Made by a program: the position numbers and the translations under genes. A DNA stretch of 64,000 bases from BP-464 sp045805505. Its GTDB lineage: Bacteria; Actinomycetota; Thermoleophilia; Solirubrobacterales; Solirubrobacteraceae. Within the stretch, counting starts at the first letter, position 1; every line of letters starts with the position of its first letter. Positions 15,769-22,972 of the stretch are shown here, one piece after another. Under the pieces are notes generated by a model. The model made no database searches. It saw only the letters and a program-made list of their open reading frames with translations, and was not told where the DNA came from. The stretch is from positions 1 through 64,000 of the forward strand of contig JBJMLA010000061.1 of NCBI GenBank assembly GCA_045805505.1, read 5' to 3'.

Positions 15769-16764
15769 ATGACCAACCTGCGGATCGGCGTCGTCGGGCT
15801 CGGCTACTGGGGCCCGAACCTCGCGCGCAACTTCGACGCGCAGCCGGGCTGCGAGCTGACCTGGCTCTGCGACGGGCGCGAGGAGGAGCTCGAGCGCATC
15901 GGACCCAACCACCCGGCGGCCCGCCGGACCACCGACATGGCCGAGCTGCTGGCCGACGACAGCCTCGACGCCGTCGTGCTCGCCACGCCCGTGCCGTTTC
16001 ACGCCGACCACGCCGTCTCCGTGCTCGAGGCGGGCAAGCACTGCTTCGTCGAGAAGCCGCTGGCCCAGTCGGTCGCCGACGCCGAGCGCGCCGTCGCCGC
16101 GGCGGACGCGGCCGGCAAGGTGCTGATGGTCGACCACCTGCTCGAGTACCACCCGGGCGTCGAGAAGCTCAAGGAGATCGTCGACTCGGGCGAGCTCGGC
16201 GACATCCACTACATCTACGGCAACCGGTTGAACCTCGGCAAGCTGCGGGCCGACGAGAACGCGCTGTGGAGCCTCGGCGCCCACGACGTCAGCGTCCTGC
16301 TGCACCTCGCCGGCGGCGAGGAGCCGGTGCACATGAGCGCGCGCGGCGAGTGCTACATGCAGCCGGGCGTCGAGGACGTCGTGTTCGCGTTCCTGCGCTT
16401 CCCCAGCGGCCTGAGCGCGCACCTGCACCTCAGCTGGCTGGACCCGCACAAGGAGCGGCGGTTCACCGTCGTCGGCTCCAAGCGGATGGCCACGTTCGAC
16501 GACATGGAGCTCGAGCGCAAGCTGACGGTCTACGACAAGGGCTTCGACGAGAAGGCCGAGGGCTACGGCGAGTACATCACCCGCAGCGGGGACATCTGGA
16601 ACCCCCGCGTGCCGGCGGCCGAGCCGCTGAAGATCGCCACGGGCGAGTTCGTCGCGGCGATCCGCGAAGGCCGCTCGCCGCGCTCGGACGGCGCCAACGG
16701 CCTGCGTGTGGTCCGCGTGCTGGAGGCGCTTCAGCAGGACCTCGAGGCGAGCCGCCGGGGATGA
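15769..16764 (+). CDS. Gfo/Idh/MocA family sugar oxidoreductase
   Basis: 331 aa. The Rossmann NAD(P)-binding start IGVVGLGYWGPNLARNF is followed by the family motif EKPLA (about residue 97), the DHLLEYHPGV segment and the catalytic-site WSLGAHDVSVL (His). The family includes WbpB/WlbA dehydrogenases, which oxidise UDP-GlcNAc-uronate at C3 ahead of transamination. With sugar aminotransferase genes nearby, a 3-oxidation step for an aminosugar is plausible but not assignable from sequence alone. The stop overlaps the next gene's ATG (ATGA). Confidence 0.85.
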   Translation: MTNLRIGVVGLGYWGPNLARNFDAQPGCELTWLCDGREEELERIGPNHPAARRTTDMAELLADDSLDAVVLATPVPFHADHAVSVLEAGKHCFVEKPLAQSVADAERAVAAADAAGKVLMVDHLLEYHPGVEKLKEIVDSGELGDIHYIYGNRLNLGKLRADENALWSLGAHDVSVLLHLAGGEEPVHMSARGECYMQPGVEDVVFAFLRFPSGLSAHLHLSWLDPHKERRFTVVGSKRMATFDDMELERKLTVYDKGFDEKAEGYGEYITRSGDIWNPRVPAAEPLKIATGEFVAAIREGRSPRSDGANGLRVVRVLEALQQDLEASRRG

Positions 16765-17501
16765 GCCCCGAGGCGCTGACGTCCCCCGACGACCCGCGCC
16801 TCGACGGGTGGTACCACACCATCGAGCTCGCCCCTGGTGTCGTCACCCGCGGCGTCTACGACCATCGCTCCGTGCTCGATCGCTACAGCTTCCCGGAGGA
16901 CCTGACCGGTCAGCGGGTGCTCGACGTCGGCCCGGCGAACGGGTATTTCTCCTTCGAGCTCGAGCGCCGCGGCGCGGACGTGGTGGCCATGGATCTGCCG
17001 GGCGACGAGGCGGCCGACTGGGTGCCGACGGTTCCCCGCCGGCACGGCCTCACGCGGCATCGCCCGCTGTTCGAGCTCGCCCACGCGACCCTGGGGTCCG
17101 CCGTCGAATACCGGCGCGGGAGCATCTATGAGCTCGACGTCGCGCGTCACGGCGTGTTCGACCTGGTGTTCTGCGGCTCGTTGCTCCTGCACCTCATGCA
17201 TCCGATGCAGGCGCTTCTCGCCCTGCGCTCGGTCACGCGTGGAATGCTGATCCTCGAGACGGCCATCGACCCCTCCCTCGCCGACGCGCGCCCGGGCGAG
17301 CCCGTCGTCCGCTTCGGTGCCCGCGGGGTCGAGGAGGCCAACGGCGAGCCCATCGGCTCGCGCCGCACGTACTGGTGGTTCACGCCGGCGGCGCTGGCCG
17401 AGATGCTGGCGCACGCGGGCTTCCGCGATGTCGAGATCCGCGAGCCGTTCGCCTTGCCGCCCACCGGTCTTCCGGTCGCGGTCGCCCACGCCCGTCCATG
17501 A
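16761..17501 (+). CDS. Class I SAM-dependent methyltransferase
   Basis: 246 aa. The motif I glycine loop is VLDVGPANGYFSFELERRG, with the acidic motif VVAMDLP and a post-motif LVFCGSLLLHLMHPMQALLAL. The early LDGWYHTIELAPG resembles the CmoB/DUF1698-like methyltransferases often found in glycan clusters. It likely methylates a sugar hydroxyl or a lipid-linked glycan end. It is coupled by ATGA overlaps to both the oxidoreductase before and the glycosyltransferase-like gene after. Confidence 0.8.
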   Translation: MSPEALTSPDDPRLDGWYHTIELAPGVVTRGVYDHRSVLDRYSFPEDLTGQRVLDVGPANGYFSFELERRGADVVAMDLPGDEAADWVPTVPRRHGLTRHRPLFELAHATLGSAVEYRRGSIYELDVARHGVFDLVFCGSLLLHLMHPMQALLALRSVTRGMLILETAIDPSLADARPGEPVVRFGARGVEEANGEPIGSRRTYWWFTPAALAEMLAHAGFRDVEIREPFALPPTGLPVAVAHARP

Positions 17502-18697
17502 CCCTCTGCGCCGCGACGGTTGCCGCCAAGGATCATCTGGCCCACGCGAGGGTCGTCGCCGCGTCGTTCCGCCGCCATCACCCCGATGTCCCGTTCTACG
17601 TGCTGCTGGCCGACGAGGTCCAGGACTGCTTCGAACCGGAACGCGAACCGTTCACGCTGATCGAGCTGGACGAGCTCGAGGCTCCGGAGCCTGGGCTCAT
17701 GCGGTTTCGCTACCCCAAGCAGCCGCTGAGCTACGCACTCACGCCGTGGTTGATCGCCGAGCTCTTCACGCGTGGCTACGAGCGCGTGATGTTCATCAAG
17801 CAGGAGTCGCTCGTGCTCGGCTCCCTCGCCCCCGAGTTCGACCGGCTGGCCACCGACGACATCCTCCTGACGCCCCATCTCCTCGCGCCCATCGAGGGCC
17901 CGGAACGGTCGGCCCGCGAGCGCAACGTGATCCTGGCCGGGGCCTACAACGTCGGGCTGCTCGGCGTCGCGGCTCGGGCTTCGGGCCGGGCGATGCTCGC
18001 ATGGTGGAAGCGGCGCCTGGAGCACCATTGCCTGCATGCCGTGGGTGAAGGCATGCACTACGAGCAGCGCTGGAGCGCGTTGCTGCCCGCGATGTTCGAC
18101 AGCGTGGGCATCCTCCGCGATCCCGGCCTCAACGTCGGGCACTGGAACGTCGAGGAGCGCGACCTGCTGGTCGACGGGGACCACGTCACGGCGCTCGGAC
18201 GCCCGTGCCGGCTTGTCCGCTTCAGCGGCTACCGCCCGGAGGACCCGGACCGGGTCACGCGCTATGACGACCGGCGCGCGGTGCACGAGCTCGGCCAGGC
18301 CGCCGAGCTGTTCGAGCGCTTTCGCAGCGCGCTGCTCGGCGCAGGTCACGAGGCCGCGGCGGAGTGGCCGTACGCGTTCGGCACCTTCGCCGACGGGCTG
18401 CCGATCCCGGACCTGGCCCGTGAGCTCCATCTCGAGGGCAGGGACGAGTCCGCCGGGCTCGGCGACCCGTTCGCGACCGGCGCGGGGTCGTTCCGGTCAT
18501 GGCTGCGCGAGCCGAGCGCGGACCGCCCGGGCGTGCCGCGGCTGCTCGACGCGATCTACGACAGGCGCCCCGACGTCCGCGCCGCCTACCCGCGCGCCCT
18601 GGAACCGGGCGGCCTCGACGAGCTCCTCGGCTGGTTCCTCAACACGGGTGCAGGCGAGCACGGCATCGATCCACGCCTCCTGGAAGCTTCCCCTTGA
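17498..18697 (+). CDS. GT-A-like protein with altered DxD motif plus helical FxxWL module
   Basis: 399 aa. The first about 270 residues form the same domain found at the start of the proteins at 18694, 28087 and 30507: a HARVVAASFRRHHPD helix, PWLIAELF, AGAYNVGLLG, NVGHWN and RLVRFSGY. Where the paralogues have DAD or DPD, this one has KQE (FIKQESLVLG), so metal-dependent transfer is doubtful. Residues about 290-395 are a helical module with FADGLPI, GLGDPF, SFRSWLREP and YDRRPDVRAAYP. It may be a non-catalytic or metal-independent partner of the next gene. ATGA overlap upstream, TTGA overlap downstream. Confidence 0.7.
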   Translation: MTLCAATVAAKDHLAHARVVAASFRRHHPDVPFYVLLADEVQDCFEPEREPFTLIELDELEAPEPGLMRFRYPKQPLSYALTPWLIAELFTRGYERVMFIKQESLVLGSLAPEFDRLATDDILLTPHLLAPIEGPERSARERNVILAGAYNVGLLGVAARASGRAMLAWWKRRLEHHCLHAVGEGMHYEQRWSALLPAMFDSVGILRDPGLNVGHWNVEERDLLVDGDHVTALGRPCRLVRFSGYRPEDPDRVTRYDDRRAVHELGQAAELFERFRSALLGAGHEAAAEWPYAFGTFADGLPIPDLARELHLEGRDESAGLGDPFATGAGSFRSWLREPSADRPGVPRLLDAIYDRRPDVRAAYPRALEPGGLDELLGWFLNTGAGEHGIDPRLLEASP

Positions 18698-19725
18698 GCA
18701 TCGCCGTAGGCACCATCGTGCGCCCCAACTACCTGCCGTTCGCCCGCGTGGCAGCGGCATCGCTGCATCGCCACCACCCGGAGCTGCGGCTCGTGACCGT
18801 CGTCGTGGGCGAGGATGCCGATCGGCACGCGGACGAGCCCTTCGAGGTGCTCGGACTGGACGACCTCGCGATCGACGACCTGCGCCGCTGGCGCTTTCGC
18901 TACGACCCTCAGCAGATCACCGTCGCGGCGAAACCGCAGTTGCTGCGCCACATGCTGGCCCACCACGACGCGGCCCTCTTCATCGACGCCGACGTCCTGG
19001 TGCTCGCGCCGCTTTCCGCTCTCCTGTCCAAGGTGGAGCACCACGCGGTCGTCCTCTCTCCGCACCTGACCGAGCCGCTGGCCGGCGCAGGCGACGCCGA
19101 GCGCGAGCTCAACATCCTGACCTCCGGCGTCTTCAACGGCGGCGTCATCGGGGTCTCGGGCCGTCCGGAGGGCCTGCGGTTCCTGGACTGGTGGCAGGAC
19201 CGTCTCCGGCGCGACTGCCGGCACGCCCGGCAGGAGGGGCTGCACTTCGACCAGACGTGGCTGGATCTCGTTCCGGGGCTGTTCCGCGACGTGCACGTCG
19301 ATCGCGACCCGGCGTTCAACGTCGCCCACTGGAACCTCCCCGAGCGCCTCGACGAGCTCCGCCAGGGGCGAGCGGCACTGCTGCACTTCAGCGGCTTTCG
19401 CGTCGACGCGCCGGACACCATCACCCGCCACAGCGGACGGCTGGAGCCGGCGGACGTCGGGGAAGCGCGCGCGGTCTTCGACGCGTACGCCGCGGCCCTC
19501 ACGAACGCCGGAGCCCCGGTTGAGGATCCGGGTCCTGAGGCCTGCACGCGCTTCGACAACGGCATCGCGATCAGCACCGCTGCTCGGGCGGTGTACGCCG
19601 GACTCGACGACCACGTGGCAGCAGGCTTCGGCGACCCTTTCGAGACCGCACCCGCGGGCAGCTTCTATCGGTGGCTGCAGGCGCGCCACCCGGAGTGCGT
19701 CGGCGGCCGGCGCTCTACCGGTTGA
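18694..19725 (+). CDS. GT-A-like glycosyltransferase with intact DxD and truncated C-terminal module
   Basis: 343 aa from TTG. That start reproduces the N-terminus shared with its three paralogues (IVRPNYLPFARVAAASLHRHHPE). It keeps the metal motif (FIDADVLVLAPL), the SGVFNGGVIG loop, HFDQTWLDLVPG, NVAHWNLPERL and LLHFSGF, so it is the best candidate for an active enzyme of this family. The C-terminal helical module starts (FDNGIAI, GFGDPF, SFYRWL) but stops after about half its normal length. This may be a real truncation next to the secreted-protein array. Its last 11 bases overlap the convergent gene. Confidence 0.72.
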   Translation: MSIAVGTIVRPNYLPFARVAAASLHRHHPELRLVTVVVGEDADRHADEPFEVLGLDDLAIDDLRRWRFRYDPQQITVAAKPQLLRHMLAHHDAALFIDADVLVLAPLSALLSKVEHHAVVLSPHLTEPLAGAGDAERELNILTSGVFNGGVIGVSGRPEGLRFLDWWQDRLRRDCRHARQEGLHFDQTWLDLVPGLFRDVHVDRDPAFNVAHWNLPERLDELRQGRAALLHFSGFRVDAPDTITRHSGRLEPADVGEARAVFDAYAAALTNAGAPVEDPGPEACTRFDNGIAISTAARAVYAGLDDHVAAGFGDPFETAPAGSFYRWLQARHPECVGGRRSTG

Positions 19726-20761
19726 GGCTGAGCGTCGCCGTCGTCCTGCCGAACTGCGAGATCAGCACGTAGGTGACGCGCAGGAAGCCCTGCCGGTCGA
19801 GCACCGCGAAGTCCGACGCGCCGAGCCGCATGGGCACGCGCGACGAGGACTGCGACGGCGTCGTGACCTCGGCCTCGTCGATCGTCCGGTCGCCGATCTT
19901 GAGGATCGCGCGGCCGGCGCAGGCCTCGCCGGGCGTCTCGCAGTAGACGCCAGTCGTGAAGCGCCGGTCCTTGGTGACGTACGGGCGCTGCTCGCTGCCG
20001 CCCGCGACTCGCAGCTCGCGGACCTTCGGCGCGACCAGCGTGCCGTCGGGGTGCCGGCGCGGGCCGCCGCAGGGCTCCGAGCGGTCCGTGCCCGTGGCCA
20101 CGACGACCTGCATCAGCAGCTCGGTCCGGCGCTCGACGCGGCCGTAGCCGTCGAGCGCACCCGTACCGCCCGAGGGCGTCATCAGGTTGCCGTTCTTGGT
20201 GCCGCCGTCCTTGGAGAACCACGCGGTCGTCGAGCGGTTCACCGAACCGAAGATGCGCCACGGCGTGCCCCGCTGGTAGTGGGTGGTGTCGATCGGATCG
20301 GGATCGAACGGGTCGCCGCCGTTCCACCCGAAGCCGCCGATCGTGTTGAACGCGACGGCCCCGTTCTTCGGCACGCAGAGGTTCTCGGGCTCGAAGCGGG
20401 TGGTCGCCGCCGGCCGGTCGATGGGCATGTCGAAGAAGGCGCTGGTCAGCACGACCTCGCGAGCGCCGCTGCGCTTGGGCTCCGACAGGCTCTGGAAGTG
20501 GACCATGTTGGCCGGCGGGCCCGCGCCGGGCTCGGTGACGGCCGCGCCCTTGATCCGGACCTCGACGACCTGCCCGTCGACGGGCACGCGGATCGCGCGG
20601 CCGCGGCTGTTGGTCAGCCAGTAGGCGGTGTCGGCGCCCTGGGACAGGGTCACGGCAGCGGGAGCCCTGAGGTTGCTGCCGAGTTTGATCCGGTCGGCGC
20701 TCGCGGGCGCCGCACAGATCAGGACGACCAGGGCCACCGCCGCTCGAAGAGCGGGGTGCAT
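19715..20761 (-). CDS. Secreted protein of unknown function, array copy 3
   Basis: 348 aa with a clear signal peptide (hydrophobic residues 7-21, cleavage after APASA). The mature part has the array hallmarks: QGADTAYWLTN, PANMVHFQSL, GFGWNGGDPFDPDPI, WFSKDGGTKNGN, CGGPRRHPDGTLV and a C-terminal sandwich-like domain ending LRVTYVLISQFGRTTATLSLNR. Four conserved cysteines (ENLCV, EPCGGP, VYCETPGEAC) could form two disulfides. Copies 2 and 3 are closer to each other than to copy 1. I do not recognise the family. It lies downstream of the ABC exporter genes on the same strand, so a role at the cell surface is inferred. Confidence 0.75.
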   Translation of the reverse strand: MHPALRAAVALVVLICAAPASADRIKLGSNLRAPAAVTLSQGADTAYWLTNSRGRAIRVPVDGQVVEVRIKGAAVTEPGAGPPANMVHFQSLSEPKRSGAREVVLTSAFFDMPIDRPAATTRFEPENLCVPKNGAVAFNTIGGFGWNGGDPFDPDPIDTTHYQRGTPWRIFGSVNRSTTAWFSKDGGTKNGNLMTPSGGTGALDGYGRVERRTELLMQVVVATGTDRSEPCGGPRRHPDGTLVAPKVRELRVAGGSEQRPYVTKDRRFTTGVYCETPGEACAGRAILKIGDRTIDEAEVTTPSQSSSRVPMRLGASDFAVLDRQGFLRVTYVLISQFGRTTATLSLNR

Positions 20762-20795
20762 GCCCTACGTGTCCCCGGATTGTGCCCCGGGCTAT

Positions 20796-21842
20796 CTACC
20801 GATTGAGGCTGAGCGCCTGCGTCACGGTGCCGAACTGGGAGGTCAGCACGTAGGTGACGCGGAGGAAGCCCTGGCGGTCGAGGACCCGGAAAACCGAGGC
20901 GGGAAGGCGCATCGGGACGCGCAGCGAGCTCTGCGACGGGACCGTGACGGGCACGGTGGCGATGGTCCGCCGTCCGACACGCAGGACCGCGCGGCCGCGG
21001 CACGTCTCGCCCGGCGTCTCGCAGTAGACCCCCGTGGTGAACCGGCGGTCCCTGGTCACGTAGGGGCGCTGCTCGGCGCCGCCGGCGACCCGCAGCTGGC
21101 GGACCTTGGGCTCGACCAGCGTGCCGTCGGGATGGCGGCGCGGGCCGCCGCAGGGCTCCGAGCGGTCCTGGCCCGTGGCCACGACGACCTGCATGAGCAT
21201 CTCGCGGGCGCGCAGGACGGCGCCGTAGCCCTCCAGCGCGGTAACGCCGCCGGACGGCGTCAGCAGGTTGCCGTTCTTGGTGCCGCCGTCCTTGGAGAAC
21301 CAGGCGGTGGTCGATCCCCGCACGGAGGCGAAGATCTGCCACGGCGTGCCCTGCTTGTAGTGGGCGAGGTTGATCGGGTTGGGGCTGAACGGATCGCCGC
21401 CGTTCCAGCCGAAGCCGCCGATCGTGTTGAACGCGTAGGAGCCGCCCTTGTGCACGCAGAGGTTCTCCGGGGCGAAGGTGGTGATCGCGTCCGGCGTGTC
21501 GATCGGCATGTCGAAGAAGCCGCTGGTCAGGAAGACCTCGCGGGCGCCGTTGCGCGCCGCCGGCTCGAGCGACTGGAAGTGGATCATGTTGGCGGGCGGG
21601 CCCGCTCCGGGCTCGGTCATCGCCGCGCCCTTCATCCGGACGGAGATGATCTGGCCGTCCTCGGGCACGGTGATCGCGTCGCCGCCGATCGTCGCCGGCC
21701 AGTACGCCGTGTCGGCGCCCTGGGGCACGGGCGTCGTGGCGGCGGACTTGAGGTCGCTGCCCAGCGTGAGCTTGTCGGCGTGCGCGGCGGGCGCGAACGC
21801 GAGCAGCGACACGAGCGGCAGGATCCAGCGGAACGTGGGCAT
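20796..21842 (-). CDS. Secreted protein of unknown function, array copy 2
   Basis: 348 aa. Signal peptide about residues 1-22 (PLVSLLAFAPAAHA). The same order of motifs as its neighbours: QGADTAYWPAT, PANMIHFQSL, GGFGWNGGDPFSPNPI, WFSKDGGTKNGN, CGGPRRHPDGTLV and LRVTYVLTSQFG. All four cysteines are conserved. It starts eight bases after copy 1 ends, so the two are probably co-transcribed; 34 bases separate it from copy 3. A much longer open frame runs on upstream in this frame but is antisense or out of frame to real genes. Confidence 0.75.
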   Translation of the reverse strand: MPTFRWILPLVSLLAFAPAAHADKLTLGSDLKSAATTPVPQGADTAYWPATIGGDAITVPEDGQIISVRMKGAAMTEPGAGPPANMIHFQSLEPAARNGAREVFLTSGFFDMPIDTPDAITTFAPENLCVHKGGSYAFNTIGGFGWNGGDPFSPNPINLAHYKQGTPWQIFASVRGSTTAWFSKDGGTKNGNLLTPSGGVTALEGYGAVLRAREMLMQVVVATGQDRSEPCGGPRRHPDGTLVEPKVRQLRVAGGAEQRPYVTRDRRFTTGVYCETPGETCRGRAVLRVGRRTIATVPVTVPSQSSLRVPMRLPASVFRVLDRQGFLRVTYVLTSQFGTVTQALSLNR

Positions 21843-21850
21843 GCCCGGCG

Positions 21851-22945
21851 CTAGCGCTTGAGCGTGAGCGTCGACGTGTAGACGCCGAACGCGGTCGTCA
21901 GCACGTAGGTGACCTTGAGCTTCTTGGTCCGGGACTTGTCGAGCGTCTTGAAGTCCTTGGCCGAGAGGCGCATCGGGACCTTGCCGGTCTTCATCGCGGG
22001 CACGTTGAACAGCGCCTTGGCGATGATCCGCTTGCCGATGAGCATCGTCGCCGTGCCGGAGCAGTACGGGTTGGCCTCGCCGCCGCAGTAGACGCCGGTG
22101 GTGAACTTGCGGTCCTTGGTCACGTAGGGCTGCTGCGGCTTGCCGCCCGAGCTGACGACCTTCATGTAGGACGGGTCGGGGCCGGTCTGGACGAGCGTGC
22201 CGTCCGGGTGCCGGCGCGGGCCGCCGCAGGACTCCGAGCGATCGTCGCCGGTGCCGACGATGACCTGCATGAGCAGCTCCTTGCCCTGCAGCTGGCCGCC
22301 GTAGCCGCCGAGGGCGTCGGTCCCGCCCGCCGGCGTGAGGGTGTTGCCGTTCTTGGTGCCGCTGTCCTTGGAGAACCACGCCGTCGATGACGTCGAGCTG
22401 GCGGAGAAGATCTGCCACGGCGTGCCCTGCTTGTAGAACGACGGCGGGTTCTGGATCGGGTTCGGGTTGAACGGGTCGCCGCCCGCCCAGCCGAAGCCGC
22501 CGATGGTGTTGAACGCGACCGCGCCGCCCTGGCGCACGCACAGGTTCTCGGGCGTGAAGGTGGTGACGGCGCCCGGGTTGTCGACCGGCATGTCGAAGAA
22601 CCCGCTGGTCAGGTACACCGTGCGCGCGCCGTTGGCCGTCGCCGGGTCGAGGCTCTGGAAGTGGACCATGTTCGCCGGGCCGTTCGGAGCACCCTTCTCC
22701 GTCAGAGCCGAGCCCTTGACCTGGATCGAGAGGACCTGCCCGTCGGCGGGGATGTCCACGCCGCCGCCCCGGATCGTGGTGGTCCAGAACGCGGTGTCGG
22801 CGCCCTGCGCCTCGGTCTGCGTGGCGGCGCCGCTGAGGTCGCTGCCCAGGGTCAGCTTCTCGGCGTGTGCCGGAGCGACGACGACGAAGGGAAGGGCGGC
22901 CAGAAGGGCAGGGGCCCACCGCGGGAACACGTGCATGTAGGACAC
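21851..22945 (-). CDS. Secreted protein of unknown function, array copy 1
   Basis: 364 aa, the most diverged copy. Signal peptide with hydrophobic core APALLAALPFVVV and likely cleavage after APAHA. Array motifs are present (QGADTAFWTTT, GGFGWAGGDPFNPNPI, WFSKDSGTKNGN, CGGPRRHPDGTLV). It has an extra loop near SYMKVVSSGGKPQQ and a lysine-rich end (KSRTKKLKVTYVLTTAFGVYTSTLTLKR region) of the kind common in secreted proteins of this bacterial group. The GTG at 22945 is favoured by an imperfect hexamer CAGAAT seven bases before it; ATG at 22936 is the alternative. It begins 27 bases after the glycosyltransferase stop. Confidence 0.75.
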   Translation of the reverse strand: MSYMHVFPRWAPALLAALPFVVVAPAHAEKLTLGSDLSGAATQTEAQGADTAFWTTTIRGGGVDIPADGQVLSIQVKGSALTEKGAPNGPANMVHFQSLDPATANGARTVYLTSGFFDMPVDNPGAVTTFTPENLCVRQGGAVAFNTIGGFGWAGGDPFNPNPIQNPPSFYKQGTPWQIFSASSTSSTAWFSKDSGTKNGNTLTPAGGTDALGGYGGQLQGKELLMQVIVGTGDDRSESCGGPRRHPDGTLVQTGPDPSYMKVVSSGGKPQQPYVTKDRKFTTGVYCGGEANPYCSGTATMLIGKRIIAKALFNVPAMKTGKVPMRLSAKDFKTLDKSRTKKLKVTYVLTTAFGVYTSTLTLKR

Positions 22946-22972
22946 ATCGGCAATTCTGCGATGGACCTGAAA

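Larger units (their letters stand above)
19715..22945 (-). repeat. Tandem array of three paralogous genes, about 1.05 kb period
   Basis: Three head-to-tail genes share long near-identical DNA tracts, for example around 20320, 21400 and 22480 (GGFGW segment) and around 20045, 21125 and 22205 (HPDGTLV segment). Recent or homogenised duplication is likely, and recombination between copies should be possible. Confidence 0.85.

Noticed and set aside
15708..16760. Plus-strand frame upstream of the methyltransferase at 16761
   Set aside because: It is an out-of-frame reading of the oxidoreductase gene. The methyltransferase fold begins at the ATG overlapping the oxidoreductase stop.
19715..22945. 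CRISPR or mobile-element origin for the repeated DNA here
   Set aside because: The period is about 1.05 kb, each unit is a complete secreted-protein gene, and there are no spacers, terminal inverted repeats or transposase.
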